DNA from: Streptomyces sp. JB150
Lineage (GTDB): Bacteria; Actinomycetota; Actinomycetes; Streptomycetales; Streptomycetaceae
Length of the DNA: 64,000 nucleotides
Assembly (NCBI RefSeq): GCF_011193355.1
Contig: NZ_CP049780.1
Location: 2,782,169-2,846,168, forward strand
Direction: 5' to 3'
The position numbers and the translations under genes were made by a program. The notes beneath the pieces were generated by a model. The model saw only the letters and a program-made list of their open reading frames with translations, was not told the DNA's origin and did no database searches. Numbering within the stretch: position 1 is the first letter of the stretch; each line of letters starts with the position of its first letter. Positions 1-9,368 of this stretch are shown piece after piece.

Positions 1-1
1 C

Positions 2-73
2 GGCATCCACGTCGCCTCACTCGTCCTCTGGCTCCGCGAACCCAACCAAGATCCTTTGTCAGACAGGGCCTAG
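2..73 (+). CDS. possible 3' end of an upstream gene (partial, at window edge)
   Basis: The second frame is open from the window edge to a TAG stop and would encode a 23-residue tail containing the stretch HVASLVLWLREP. I do not recognise the family. It may be the end of a gene lying outside the window or may be chance; only the missing upstream sequence can decide. The following 150 bases, up to the histidine kinase, show no gene. Confidence 0.2.
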   Translation, partial: GIHVASLVLWLREPNQDPLSDRA

Positions 74-215
74 GGGGCGTCCCGTCCAGTCGTCCCCGTC
101 CTCATCGGCCCGCAGCGCTGGTGACCCGCCGGGCCGGCACGGCGGCCCCGGCGTCCGGACCGGCTCGGGAGGGTCTCGGGCCATCCGGCCCGGCCGGATC
201 CGGGCCGCGCCCGGC

Positions 216-221
216 TACCGT
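216..221 (+). promoter_or_regulatory. predicted -10 element (leaderless) for the histidine kinase gene
   Basis: TACCGT lies 8 bases before the GTG start at 230, and no Shine-Dalgarno sequence is visible. In Streptomyces a TANNNT hexamer at this distance places the transcription start on the initiation codon. Inferred from spacing only. Confidence 0.4.
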
Positions 222-229
222 GGACCACC

Positions 230-1447
230 GTGAGCACCCTGGAGCGCGTCCGGCACGGACTCAAGGCCCACCCCATGGCGCTGGACGCCATCCTGGCCGC
301 CGGAGTGCTGGCCTGCATGGTGGCGGGGTCCTTCGTGGACCCGCACGGCAAGGACGGCGTCACCTGGGGACTGCGCTCCCCGGACGCGCTGAGCCTGCTC
401 CTGATGGCCCTCGGCGCCGCCGCGCTGGTGCTGCGCCGCCGCCTGCCCCGCACCGTCCTCGCCCTCACCGGCTGCGTCTCCCTCGTCGAGTCCGTCACCG
501 GCGACCCCCGCGCCCCCGTCGCGATGTCCGCCGTGATCGCCCTCTACACCGTCGCCTCCACCACCGACCGCCCCACCACCTGGCGCATCGGCCTGCTCAC
601 CATGACCGTGCTCACCGGCGCCGCCATGCTCGCCGGCCCGCTGCCCTGGTACGCCCAGGAGAACCTGGCGATCTTCGCCTGGACCGGCATCGGCGCCACC
701 GCCGGCGACGCCGTCCGCAGCCGCCGCGCCTTCGTGCAGGCCATCAGGGAACGCGCCGAGCGCGCCGAACGCACCCGTGAGGAGGAGGCCCGCCGCCGGG
801 TCGCCGAGGAACGTCTGCGCATCGCCCGCGACCTGCACGACGTCGTCGCCCACCACATCGCCCTGGTCAACGTGCAGGCCGGAGTCGCCGCCCACGTCAT
901 GGACAAGCGCCCCGACCAGGCCAAGGAAGCCCTCGCGCACGTCCGCGAGGCCAGCCGCTCCGCCCTGAACGAGCTGCGCGCCACCGTCGGCCTGCTCCGC
1001 CAGTCCGGCGACCCCGAGGCCCCCACCGAACCCGCCCCCGGCCTCGACCGGCTCGACGAACTCGTCGGCACCTTCCGCAACGCCGGGCTGCGCGTCGAGG
1101 TCGCCCGCGCCGACCACGGCACCACCCTGCCCGCCGCCGTCGACCTCGCCGCCTACCGGGTCATCCAGGAAGCCCTGACCAACGTCCGCAAACACGCCGG
1201 CACGGAGGCGAAGGCCGAGGTCAGCGTGGTGCGGGTGGGCCCGCGCATCGAGATCACCGTCCTGGACGACGGGGCCGGCGAACACCCTCCGCCGGAAGGC
1301 GGCGGCCACGGCCTGCTCGGCATGCGCGAACGCGTCACCGCGCTGCGCGGCACCCTCACCACTGGTCCCCGCTACGGCGGCGGCTTCCGCGTCCATGCGA
1401 TCCTGCCGGTCGACAACCGCTCCGGCACCGAGGGGGAGGCCGGATGA
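230..1447 (+). CDS. two-component sensor histidine kinase (NarL/DesK-type, HisKA_3)
   Basis: This 405-residue membrane sensor autophosphorylates and should pass phosphate to the response regulator encoded next to it. The N-terminal ~150 residues hold four to five hydrophobic segments. A dimerisation box follows with RDLHDVVAHH, so the phospho-accepting His is residue 203. The C-terminal HATPase_c domain shows an N-box (ALTNVRKHA, ~310-318) and a G-box (DDGAGEH, then GGGHGLLGMRER). The signal sensed is unknown. The GTG start has no Shine-Dalgarno sequence but a well-placed -10. The stop lies 44 bases before the regulator start, so the pair is probably one operon. Confidence 0.93.
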   Translation: MSTLERVRHGLKAHPMALDAILAAGVLACMVAGSFVDPHGKDGVTWGLRSPDALSLLLMALGAAALVLRRRLPRTVLALTGCVSLVESVTGDPRAPVAMSAVIALYTVASTTDRPTTWRIGLLTMTVLTGAAMLAGPLPWYAQENLAIFAWTGIGATAGDAVRSRRAFVQAIRERAERAERTREEEARRRVAEERLRIARDLHDVVAHHIALVNVQAGVAAHVMDKRPDQAKEALAHVREASRSALNELRATVGLLRQSGDPEAPTEPAPGLDRLDELVGTFRNAGLRVEVARADHGTTLPAAVDLAAYRVIQEALTNVRKHAGTEAKAEVSVVRVGPRIEITVLDDGAGEHPPPEGGGHGLLGMRERVTALRGTLTTGPRYGGGFRVHAILPVDNRSGTEGEAG

Positions 1448-1490
1448 CCCGCGCCGACCGGCGCGTGCCCAGCGCCGAGGGGGAGCCCGT

Positions 1491-2177
1491 ATGACCGTCC
1501 GCGTCCTGCTCGCCGACGACCAGGCCCTGCTGCGCAGCGCCTTCCGCGTGCTCGTCGACTCCGAGCCGGACATGGAGGTGGTCGGCGAGGCCTCCGACGG
1601 GGCCGAGGCGGTGCGGCTGGCCCGCGAGCACCGCCCGGACGTGGTGCTGATGGACATCCGTATGCCCGGCACCGACGGGCTCGCGGCCACCCGCCTGATC
1701 ACCGCGGACCCGGCGCTCGCCCACGTCCGGATCGTCATCCTGACGACCTTCGAGGTCGACGACTACGTCGTGCGGTCCCTGCGGGCCGGCGCCTCCGGCT
1801 TCCTCGGCAAGGGCAGCGAGCCGGAGGAACTGCTGAACGCGATCCGCGTCGCGGCCGGCGGCGAGGCCCTGCTGTCCCCGGCCGCCACCAAGGGCCTGAT
1901 CGCCCGCTTCCTCGCCCAGGGCGGCGACGGCGCCGACGGCGACCCGGACCCGGCCCGCTCCGACCGGCTCGACGCGCTCACCGTCCGCGAGCGCGAGGTG
2001 CTCGTCCAGGTCGCCGGCGGCCACTCCAACGACGAGATCGCCGAACGCCTCCAGGTCAGCCCACTCACCGTGAAGACCCACGTCAACCGGGCCATGGCCA
2101 AGCTGGGCGCCCGCGACCGGGCCCAGCTCGTGGTGATCGCCTACGAGTCCGGGCTGGTCCGTCCAAGGGTGGACTGA
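1491..2177 (+). CDS. LuxR/NarL-family response regulator
   Basis: A 228-residue DNA-binding response regulator, the likely partner of the preceding kinase. The receiver domain has the acidic pair (LLADDQ) and phospho-acceptor Asp55 in LMDIRMPG. The C-terminal ~65 residues form a LuxR helix-turn-helix (LTVREREVLVQVAGG, then SNDEIAERLQVSPLTVKTHV). The ATG at 1491 is preferred to an upstream in-frame GTG at 1395 because the receiver fold begins immediately after it and GAGGGGGAG lies 5-13 bases upstream. The downstream RND transporter is a possible target, by position only. Confidence 0.92.
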   Translation: MTVRVLLADDQALLRSAFRVLVDSEPDMEVVGEASDGAEAVRLAREHRPDVVLMDIRMPGTDGLAATRLITADPALAHVRIVILTTFEVDDYVVRSLRAGASGFLGKGSEPEELLNAIRVAAGGEALLSPAATKGLIARFLAQGGDGADGDPDPARSDRLDALTVREREVLVQVAGGHSNDEIAERLQVSPLTVKTHVNRAMAKLGARDRAQLVVIAYESGLVRPRVD

Positions 2178-2332
2178 CCGCCGTACGGCGCTACTCCAGC
2201 CGCAGTATGCGCCGGATAAGGAAATGGACCTGGGGGCGACGGCCGGGCCGCCGGCCATGGACCAGGGTGGTGGCGTGGGCGCTCGCATGCGCCCACTGCT
2301 CCGCTCAGGCCACGGAAGAGAGACGCTGACCC

Positions 2333-5300
2333 ATGTCCTGGCTGTCCAGATTCAGCCTCGCACAACGGGCCCTCATAGGGCTGATGTCGATCATCGCGCT
2401 CGCCTTCGGGGCGATAGCGATCCCGCAGCTCAAGCAGCAGCTGCTGCCCACCATCGAACTGCCCATGGTGTCGGTGATCGCGCCGTACCAGGGCGCGTCC
2501 CCGGACGTGGTCGAGAAGCAGGTCGTCGAACCGATCGAGAACAATCTCGAGGCGGTCGACGGCATCACCGGCGTCACCTCCACCGCCAGTGAGGGCAACG
2601 CCGTGATCATGGCGTCCTTCGACTACGGCAACGACACCGACCAGCTCGTCGCCCATGTCCAGCAGGCCGTCAACCGGGCCCGCGTCCAGCTCCCCGACGA
2701 CGTCGACCCGCAGGTCGTCGCCGGGTCCACGGACGACATCCCGACCGTCGTGCTCGCCGTCACCTCCGACCGCGACCAGCAGGCCCTCGCCGACCAGCTC
2801 GACAGGACCGTCGTACCCGCCCTCAAGGACATCGACGGCGTCGGCCAGGTCACCGTGGACGGCGTCCGCGACCTCCAGGTCACCGTCACCCCCGATGACG
2901 CGAAGCTCGCCAAGGCGGGCCTGACCACCCAGTCCCTCGCCCAGGCGCTCCAGGCGGGCGGCGCGACCGTCCCGGCCGGCTCCTTCGACGAGGACGGCGC
3001 CAACCGCACCGTGCAGGTCGGCGGCGGCTTCACCTCGCTGCGGCAGATCGAGGACCTGATGATCACCGGGGAGGGCGTCGAGCGCCCGGTCCGCCTCGGT
3101 GCCGTCGCCGAGGTCGCGCAGCAGCCCGCCCGCGCCGACTCCCTCACCCGCACCAACGGCGAGCCCAGCCTCGCCGTGATGGTCACCATGGACCGCGACG
3201 GCAGCGCGGTCGCCATCTCCGACGCCGTCCGCGACAAGCTGCCCGAGATGCGCGCCGACCTCGGAGCCGGCGCCACCGTCACGGTCGTCAGCGACCAGGG
3301 CCCGGCCGTGTCGAAGTCCATCGAGGGCCTGACGACGGAGGGCGCCCTCGGCCTCCTCTTCGCCGTCCTCGTCATCCTCGTCTTCCTGGCCTCGCTGCGC
3401 TCCACGCTGGTCACGGCGGTCTCCATCCCCCTGTCGGTGGTCCTCGCCCTGATCGTCCTGTGGACCCGCGACCTCTCCCTGAACGTCCTGACCCTCGGCG
3501 CGCTCACCATCGCCATCGGCCGCGTCGTCGACGACTCGATCGTCGTCCTGGAGAACATCAAGCGGCACCTCGGCTACGGCGAGGAGCGCCAGGAGGCGAT
3601 CCTCAAGGCCGTCCGCGAGGTCGCGGGCGCGGTGACGTCCTCCACGCTCACCACGGTCGCCGTGTTCCTGCCGATCGGCCTGGTCGGGGGCATGGTGGGC
3701 GAGCTGTTCGGCTCGTTCTCGCTGACGGTGACCGCCGCCCTGCTGGCGTCCCTGCTGGTCTCCCTGACGGTCGTCCCGGTCCTCTCCTACTGGTTCCTGC
3801 GGCCCCCGAAGGGCACCCCCGAGGACGCCGAAGAGGCCCGCCGCCTCGCCGAGGAGAAGGAGGCGAGGAGCAGGCTCCAGCGCCTCTACGTCCCGGTCCT
3901 GCGCTTCGCCACGCGCCGCCGCCTGACCAGCGTGGCCATCGCGGTGGTGGTCCTGATCGGCACCTTCGGCATGGCCCCCCTCCTGAAGACCAACTTCTTC
4001 GACCAGGGCGAGCAGGAAGTCCTCACCGTCAAGCAGGAGCTGAAGCCCGGCACCAGCCTCGCGGCGACCGACGCCCAGGCGAAGAAGATCGAGAAGATGC
4101 TCGACGGCGTCGAGGGCGTCAAGGACTACCAGGTCACCGTCGGCTCCTCCGGCTTCATGGCCGCCTTCGGCGGCGGCACGGACACCAACCAGGCCTCGTA
4201 CTCGGTGATGCTGGAGGACTCCGCGTCCTACGAGGACGTCGAGCACCGCATCGAGCAAGGCCTGGCGAAGCTGGACGGCATCGGCACGACGACGATCGCC
4301 GCCGGCGACGGCTTCGGCAGCCAGGACCTCTCCGTGGTCGTGAAGGCGGCCGACGCGAAGGTGCTGCGCGACGCCGCGGAGGAGGTCCGTAAGGCCGTGG
4401 CCGGCCTGGACGACGTCACCGACGTCACCAGCGACCTCGCCCAGAGCGTCCCGCGGATCTCCGTCGAGGCCGACGAGAAGGCCGCCGCGGCCGGCTTCAC
4501 CGACCAGACGCTCGGCGCCGCCGTCGCCCAGGCGGTCCGCGGCACCACCGCCGCCAAGGCCACCCTCGACGACACCGAACGCGACGTCGTCATCCGCTCG
4601 GCGCGCCCCGCCGACACGCTCGCGGAGCTGAGGCGGCTGCCGCTCGGCCCGGTGAAGCTCGGCGACATCGCGGAGGTGAAGCTGGTCGACGGCCCGGTCT
4701 CCATGACCCGCATCGACGGCCAGCGCGCCGCCACCATCACCGCCAAGCCGACCGGTGACAACACCGGCGCGGTCAGCGCCGACCTCCAGTCGACGATCAA
4801 CTCGCTCGACCTCCCGGCCGGCGCGACCGCCGAGATCGGCGGTGTCTCCGAGGACCAGGACGAGGCGTTCGCCAACCTCGGCCTCGCCATGCTGGCGGCC
4901 ATCGCGATCGTCTTCATGCTGCTGGTCGCGACCTTCCGCTCGCTGGTCCAGCCGCTGATCCTGCTCGTCTCGATCCCCTTCGCGGCCACCGGCGCGATCG
5001 GCCTGCTGGTCGCCACCGGCACCCCCATGGGCGTCCCCGCGATGATCGGCATGCTGATGCTCATCGGCATCGTGGTGACGAACGCGATCGTCCTGATCGA
5101 CCTGATCAACCAGTACCGGGCGCAGGGCTACGGCGTGGTGGAAGCCGTCGTCGAGGGCGGCCGCCACCGCCTGCGCCCCATCCTGATGACCGCCCTGGCG
5201 ACCATCTTCGCCCTCCTGCCGATGGCCCTGGGCATCACCGGCGAGGGCGGCTTCATCGCCCAGCCCCTGGCGGTGGTCGTCATCGGCGGCCTGGTCACCT

Positions 5301-5440
5301 CCACCCTGCTGACCCTCCTCCTCGTCCCGACCCTCTACGCGATGCTCGAACTGCGCAAGGAGCGCCGCGCGAAGAAGCGCGCGGCGAAGCGGGCGGCGAA
5401 GGCGGGAGCGGACACGACGCCGGGGCCGGCCAGCGCGTGA
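2333..5440 (+). CDS. RND-family (HAE1/AcrB-like) efflux transporter
   Basis: A 1035-residue proton-driven exporter of the AcrB/MMPL superfamily. An N-terminal transmembrane helix (residues ~12-32) is followed by a large extracytoplasmic porter region, helices 2-6 (~335-490), a second porter region, and the last helix bundle (~850-1015). The proton-relay acidic pair is present in helix 4 (GRVVDDSIVVLEN). The duplicated RND organisation and length are typical. No membrane-fusion or outer-membrane partner is adjacent, as expected in a Gram-positive. The basic tail (KKRAAKRAAKAG) is probably cytoplasmic. The substrate cannot be told from sequence. The 155-base gap before it holds no other gene. 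Confidence 0.93.
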   Translation: MSWLSRFSLAQRALIGLMSIIALAFGAIAIPQLKQQLLPTIELPMVSVIAPYQGASPDVVEKQVVEPIENNLEAVDGITGVTSTASEGNAVIMASFDYGNDTDQLVAHVQQAVNRARVQLPDDVDPQVVAGSTDDIPTVVLAVTSDRDQQALADQLDRTVVPALKDIDGVGQVTVDGVRDLQVTVTPDDAKLAKAGLTTQSLAQALQAGGATVPAGSFDEDGANRTVQVGGGFTSLRQIEDLMITGEGVERPVRLGAVAEVAQQPARADSLTRTNGEPSLAVMVTMDRDGSAVAISDAVRDKLPEMRADLGAGATVTVVSDQGPAVSKSIEGLTTEGALGLLFAVLVILVFLASLRSTLVTAVSIPLSVVLALIVLWTRDLSLNVLTLGALTIAIGRVVDDSIVVLENIKRHLGYGEERQEAILKAVREVAGAVTSSTLTTVAVFLPIGLVGGMVGELFGSFSLTVTAALLASLLVSLTVVPVLSYWFLRPPKGTPEDAEEARRLAEEKEARSRLQRLYVPVLRFATRRRLTSVAIAVVVLIGTFGMAPLLKTNFFDQGEQEVLTVKQELKPGTSLAATDAQAKKIEKMLDGVEGVKDYQVTVGSSGFMAAFGGGTDTNQASYSVMLEDSASYEDVEHRIEQGLAKLDGIGTTTIAAGDGFGSQDLSVVVKAADAKVLRDAAEEVRKAVAGLDDVTDVTSDLAQSVPRISVEADEKAAAAGFTDQTLGAAVAQAVRGTTAAKATLDDTERDVVIRSARPADTLAELRRLPLGPVKLGDIAEVKLVDGPVSMTRIDGQRAATITAKPTGDNTGAVSADLQSTINSLDLPAGATAEIGGVSEDQDEAFANLGLAMLAAIAIVFMLLVATFRSLVQPLILLVSIPFAATGAIGLLVATGTPMGVPAMIGMLMLIGIVVTNAIVLIDLINQYRAQGYGVVEAVVEGGRHRLRPILMTALATIFALLPMALGITGEGGFIAQPLAVVVIGGLVTSTLLTLLLVPTLYAMLELRKERRAKKRAAKRAAKAGADTTPGPASA

Positions 5441-5454
5441 CGCGCCTGCCCTGA

Positions 5455-5489
5455 CAACGGCCGGGTCTCCCCGTGGGACCCGGCCGTTG
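5455..5489 (+). terminator. intrinsic-type terminator after the RND gene
   Basis: A perfect 13-bp stem (CAACGGCCGGGTC paired with GACCCGGCCGTTG) encloses a 9-base loop, 15 bases after the RND stop. There is no T-tract, as is common in Streptomyces. Confidence 0.8.
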
Positions 5490-5604
5490 CGCTCGCGCGC
5501 GCCGTCGGGGAGCCGGCGGGCGACAGCGGACCGTACCCGGCCGCGACCGCCCGGTTACGTATCCTGTGCCCGCGAACTGCTCAACGGGGGAAGGGAAACG
5601 GGCG

Positions 5605-7797
5605 GTGCCACTGCACAGGGACGATCCGCGGTCGCTCGGCGGGTACAGGCTGCTGGACCGGCTCGGGGCCGGCGGCATGGGGGTCGTCTACCGGGGCAGA
5701 TCCCGGTCCGGGCGCGAGGTCGCCGTGAAGGTGGTGCACGCGCAGTACGCGCAGGACCCCGTCTTCCGCACCCGGTTCCGGCAGGAGATCGACGCCGTCC
5801 GCAAGGTCAGCGGCGCGTTCACCGCGCCGGTCGTGGACGCCGACCCGGAGGCCGACCGGCCGTGGATGGCCACCCAGTACGTGCCCGGCCGCTCCCTCGC
5901 CGAACGCATCCGCGAGCAGGGACCGCTGCGCGGCGCCGAGTTGCGGCGCCTCGCGCTGGGACTGGTGGAGGCGCTGCGGGACATCCACCGGACCGGGGTG
6001 GTCCACCGGGACCTGAAACCGGCCAATGTGCTGATGGCCGAGGACGGACCCCGCGTCATCGACTTCGGCATCTCCCGCGCCACCGAGAACCTCACCCTGA
6101 CCGAGACCGGGCAGATGATCGGCACCCCGCCGTTCATGTCCCCCGAGCAGTTCACCGACGCCCGCTCGGTGGGCCCGGCCTCCGACGTCTTCTCCCTCGG
6201 CGCGCTGCTCGCGTACGCCACCACGGGACGCGGCCCGTTCGACGCGGAGAGCCCCTACCTGACGGCGTACCGGGTCATCAACGACCCACCCGTCCTCGAC
6301 GGGGTGCCGCGGCAGCTGCGGGCCATCCTGGAGCGCTGCCTGACGAAGGAACGGGACGGACGGCCCGACCTCGGCACACTGGCCCGCGAGTTCGCCGGCG
6401 CCCTGCCCGAACCGGACCCCGGCGATCCGCCCACGGTCACGCTGCGCCTGGGTCCTTCCGACCGGGCGGCCACCCATCCCGGCACGGTCACCGACCGGGA
6501 GAGGGCGCGGCCCGCCCGCCGCCGAGGCCGGGTCCGGCCCCTGCTGCTCGTCACGGGCACGGTCGGGGCGCTGGTGCTCGGGCTGACGGCGTACCTGCTG
6601 GGACCGGGCGCGTTTGCGGACCGCCCGGACTCCCGCTGGGGTGCCCTGCCCGGGGGGTGGCGGCCCTGGCAGACGACTCTGCCGCAGACCGAGTCGCTGA
6701 TCGTCGTCGGGGGAAGCGGCTCCATGAGCGAGACGGGCCGGTGCGCGAGGCACGGGGCCGCCGTCTACTGCGCGGGCCAGTCGGCGCCGCCGGTGCGGGT
6801 GGACGCGGTCACGGGAGAGATCGTCTGGCGGGCCGGCCTGCTGCCGGAGGGGAGTCCCCGGGACCGGTCCGCGTACGGTGAGATCCTCGGGGTGGACGAC
6901 GAGAGGGTGCTGGTGCGCCGGACCGTCTCCGACGCCTCGCTCGAGAACGAGACGATCAGCGTCGTCGCCCTCGACGCCGGTTCGGGGCGGCAGGTGTGGA
7001 GCCGTACGGTCGACGAGGAGAGCACCTTCGCGTTCTTCGCCCGCGGCCTGGTGCTGGCCCCGGAGGGTGAGGGCGGCCGTACGCTGACCGCCCGCTCCGC
7101 GCGCACCGGGGTGAAGGAGTGGGCCGCGAAGCTGCCCGAGCAGCACTCCTGCACGTTCCTGACCGAGTCCGGGCCGGACATCTACGCGGACTGCCTCCAC
7201 GACGACTCCGGGAAGTCCTTCCTGCTGGCCGTCGATCCGTCCGACGGCTCCACCCGCCGGCTCACCGCGTCCGGGGGCGGGTTCGCGGGCGCCCTGGACG
7301 GCCGGCTGCTCTTCCTGGAGTGGGCGGCGGAGCCCTCCGGCGAGGACGAGAGGTACCACGCGGTGGTCCTGCTGGACCCCGGCACCGGCCGGCGCGAGCG
7401 GGTGTCCCTGGAGAAGACGCTGCGCGGAAGGATCGTGCTGGCGGGCGGCACGCTGTGGTCGGCCAGCTCCAACGGCGTCGTCCAGGCGGTCTCGCCGAGG
7501 ACGGGCAAGGAGCTGTGGCGCACGCAGACCACGCTGGAACAGCCGGGCGCGCCCGTGCTGCACAAGACGGGCGGCACCGTGTTCGTGGCCAGCCCCAGCG
7601 GCCGGGTGGCGGCCCTGGACGCCGGCGACGGGACGACGCTGTGGGAGACCAGTCCGCGCGCCCGGGAGGTGCTGGACGACGGCTGGTCCCGGTCCGAGCT
7701 GTTCGTGCACCGGGGCTCCGTGATCGTGTCGACCCCGGACGGCACCCTCTTCGGCATCGACCCCGCCCACCCCGACAAGAAGTCCGCGTCGAGGTGA
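5605..7797 (+). CDS. membrane Ser/Thr protein kinase with PQQ-like beta-propeller sensor domain
   Basis: A 730-residue Hanks-type kinase. The N-terminal catalytic domain (about 10-270) shows a glycine loop (LGAGGMGVVYRG), the VAIK-type lysine in EVAVKVV, the catalytic loop VHRDLKPANV and the DFG motif in VIDFGISRA. A linker leads to one transmembrane helix (LLLVTGTVGALVLGLTAYLL, ~315-335). The extracytoplasmic part is a repeat-rich PQQ-like propeller with blades of the type TGKELWRT and DGTTLWET. The architecture suggests an outside-sensing receptor kinase. GTG 5605 was chosen because GGGGGAAGGG lies just upstream and the kinase domain starts right after it; longer upstream in-frame starts lack support. 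Confidence 0.92.
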   Translation: MPLHRDDPRSLGGYRLLDRLGAGGMGVVYRGRSRSGREVAVKVVHAQYAQDPVFRTRFRQEIDAVRKVSGAFTAPVVDADPEADRPWMATQYVPGRSLAERIREQGPLRGAELRRLALGLVEALRDIHRTGVVHRDLKPANVLMAEDGPRVIDFGISRATENLTLTETGQMIGTPPFMSPEQFTDARSVGPASDVFSLGALLAYATTGRGPFDAESPYLTAYRVINDPPVLDGVPRQLRAILERCLTKERDGRPDLGTLAREFAGALPEPDPGDPPTVTLRLGPSDRAATHPGTVTDRERARPARRRGRVRPLLLVTGTVGALVLGLTAYLLGPGAFADRPDSRWGALPGGWRPWQTTLPQTESLIVVGGSGSMSETGRCARHGAAVYCAGQSAPPVRVDAVTGEIVWRAGLLPEGSPRDRSAYGEILGVDDERVLVRRTVSDASLENETISVVALDAGSGRQVWSRTVDEESTFAFFARGLVLAPEGEGGRTLTARSARTGVKEWAAKLPEQHSCTFLTESGPDIYADCLHDDSGKSFLLAVDPSDGSTRRLTASGGGFAGALDGRLLFLEWAAEPSGEDERYHAVVLLDPGTGRRERVSLEKTLRGRIVLAGGTLWSASSNGVVQAVSPRTGKELWRTQTTLEQPGAPVLHKTGGTVFVASPSGRVAALDAGDGTTLWETSPRAREVLDDGWSRSELFVHRGSVIVSTPDGTLFGIDPAHPDKKSASR

Positions 7798-7816
7798 GCG
7801 GGGGGACGGCCAGGGG

Positions 7817-9001
7817 CTACGGCAGCGCCAGCATCCGCTCCAGCGCCAGCTTCGCGAACGCCTCGGTCTCCTTGTCGACCTCGATGCGGTTGACCAGCTT
7901 GCCCTCGGCCAGGGACTCCAGGGCCCAGACGAGGTGGGGCAGGTCGATGCGGTTCATGGTGGAGCAGAAGCAGACCGTCTTGTCGAGGAAGACGATCTCC
8001 TTGCCCTCGGAAGCGAAACGGTTCGCCAGGCGGCGGACCAGGTTCAGCTCCGTGCCGATGGCCCACTTGGAACCGGCCGGGGCCGCCTCCAGCATCTTGA
8101 TGATGTACTCGGTGGAGCCGACGTAGTCCGCCGCCGCCACGACCTCGTGCCGGCACTCGGGGTGGACGAGCACGTTCACACCCGGGATGCGCTCGCGGAC
8201 GTCGTTCACCGAGTCCAGGCTGAAGCGGCCGTGCACCGAGCAGTGGCCGCGCCACAGGATCATCTTCGCGCCGCGCAGCTCCTCGGCGGTCAGACCGCCG
8301 TTCGGCTTGTGCGGGTTGTAGACCACGCAGTCGTCCAGGGACATGCCCATGTCGCGCACGGCGGTGTTGCGGCCCAGGTGCTGGTCGGGCAGGAAGAGGA
8401 CCTTCTCGCCCTGCTCGAACGCCCAGTCCAGCGCCCGCCTGGCGTTGGAGGAGGTGCAGATCGTGCCGCCGTGCTTGCCGGTGAAGGCCTTGATGTCGGC
8501 GGAGGAGTTCATGTACGAGACGGGCACGACCTGCTCGGCGATGCCGGCCTCGGTCAGCACGTCCCAGCACTCGGCGACCTGCTCGGCCGTCGCCATGTCG
8601 GCCATCGAGCAGCCGGCGGCGAGGTCGGGCAGGACGACCTTCTGGTCGTCGGAGGTCAGGATGTCGGCGGACTCCGCCATGAAGTGGACACCGCAGAAGA
8701 CGATGTACTCGGCCTCGGGGCGGGCGGCCGCGTCGCGGGCCAGCTTGAAGGAGTCACCCGTGACGTCGGCGAACTGGATCACCTCGTCGCGCTGGTAGTG
8801 GTGGCCCAGCACGAAGACCTTGTCGCCCAGCTTCTCCTTGGCCGCGCGGGCGCGCTCGACCAGGTCCGGGTCGGACGGCGAGGGCAGGTCGCCGGGGCAC
8901 TCCACGCCGCGCTCGCTCCTCGGGTCGGCCTCGCGGCCGAGGAGCAACAGGGCGAGGGGCGTCGGCTGTACGTCGAGCTCCTGGGTCTGGGCGGTGGTCA
9001 C
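7817..9001 (-). CDS. nadA: quinolinate synthase A
   Basis: A 394-residue [4Fe-4S] enzyme that condenses iminoaspartate with dihydroxyacetone phosphate to quinolinate in de novo NAD synthesis. Family hallmarks include LGHHYQRDEVIQFAD, VHFMAESADIL, SSADIKAF, LPDQHLGRNTA and VHPECRHEV, with conserved cysteines for the cluster, one in the C-terminal VCFCSTMNRI. GTG 9001 is chosen because AAAGGG lies about 12 bases upstream; an ATG at 9109 would add 36 residues that do not look like the family. nadB and nadC are not in the adjacent sequence. The ErpA/IscA-type Fe-S carrier gene is divergent on the other side of the intergenic region. Confidence 0.96.
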   Translation of the reverse strand: MTTAQTQELDVQPTPLALLLLGREADPRSERGVECPGDLPSPSDPDLVERARAAKEKLGDKVFVLGHHYQRDEVIQFADVTGDSFKLARDAAARPEAEYIVFCGVHFMAESADILTSDDQKVVLPDLAAGCSMADMATAEQVAECWDVLTEAGIAEQVVPVSYMNSSADIKAFTGKHGGTICTSSNARRALDWAFEQGEKVLFLPDQHLGRNTAVRDMGMSLDDCVVYNPHKPNGGLTAEELRGAKMILWRGHCSVHGRFSLDSVNDVRERIPGVNVLVHPECRHEVVAAADYVGSTEYIIKMLEAAPAGSKWAIGTELNLVRRLANRFASEGKEIVFLDKTVCFCSTMNRIDLPHLVWALESLAEGKLVNRIEVDKETEAFAKLALERMLALP

Positions 9002-9129
9002 GACACGCACCCTTTCTTTTCTGCGGCTCGCCGGTCCGAGGGGCCGGACCGGCGGGGTAGCGGGGGACAGCGTTTCGACCTTTTCGTCGAAATGACGCTT
9101 ATCTATCATAACCGCTTCATGTCACTTTG

Positions 9130-9143
9130 ACGATGGCCATCGT
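9130..9143. promoter_or_regulatory. 14-bp perfect palindrome in the nadA / Fe-S carrier intergenic region
   Basis: ACGATGGCCATCGT is perfectly self-complementary and is flanked by GTCAC (9121-9125) and GTGAC (9150-9154), which form an outer inverted pair. It lies about 130 bases upstream of nadA and 225 upstream of the divergent gene. It could be an operator; no regulator is assigned. Confidence 0.4.
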
Positions 9144-9368
9144 GTCGATGTGACGTGAATCCCGATGTCCGGTACGTCACCTTGCCTGCACCCCGCGGCC
9201 GCACCCGCGGCCCCCTCGTCCACAGGGCGCTGTCCGCCCGCCCGCGCATGTGCGAGCATGAAAAACGAGCCGAGGAGAAAAGAGTCGGGCACGTCCCGGA
9301 ATGAATCCGCGGTCCCGCCGGTTGCAACCGTCGGCAAGCAGTCTCCGTACAACCCGGGAGAGATGTAG

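Noticed and set aside
2141-5167. 1008-codon minus-strand open frame opposite the RND transporter
   Set aside because: Rich in Asp, Gly, Arg, Val and His with no domain pattern; it is the antisense shadow of a high-GC gene whose plus-strand product has clear RND motifs.
5581-7770. 729-codon minus-strand frame opposite the PQQ kinase
   Set aside because: Composition is Gly/Arg/Gln/His-rich without motifs, whereas the opposite strand has an intact kinase.
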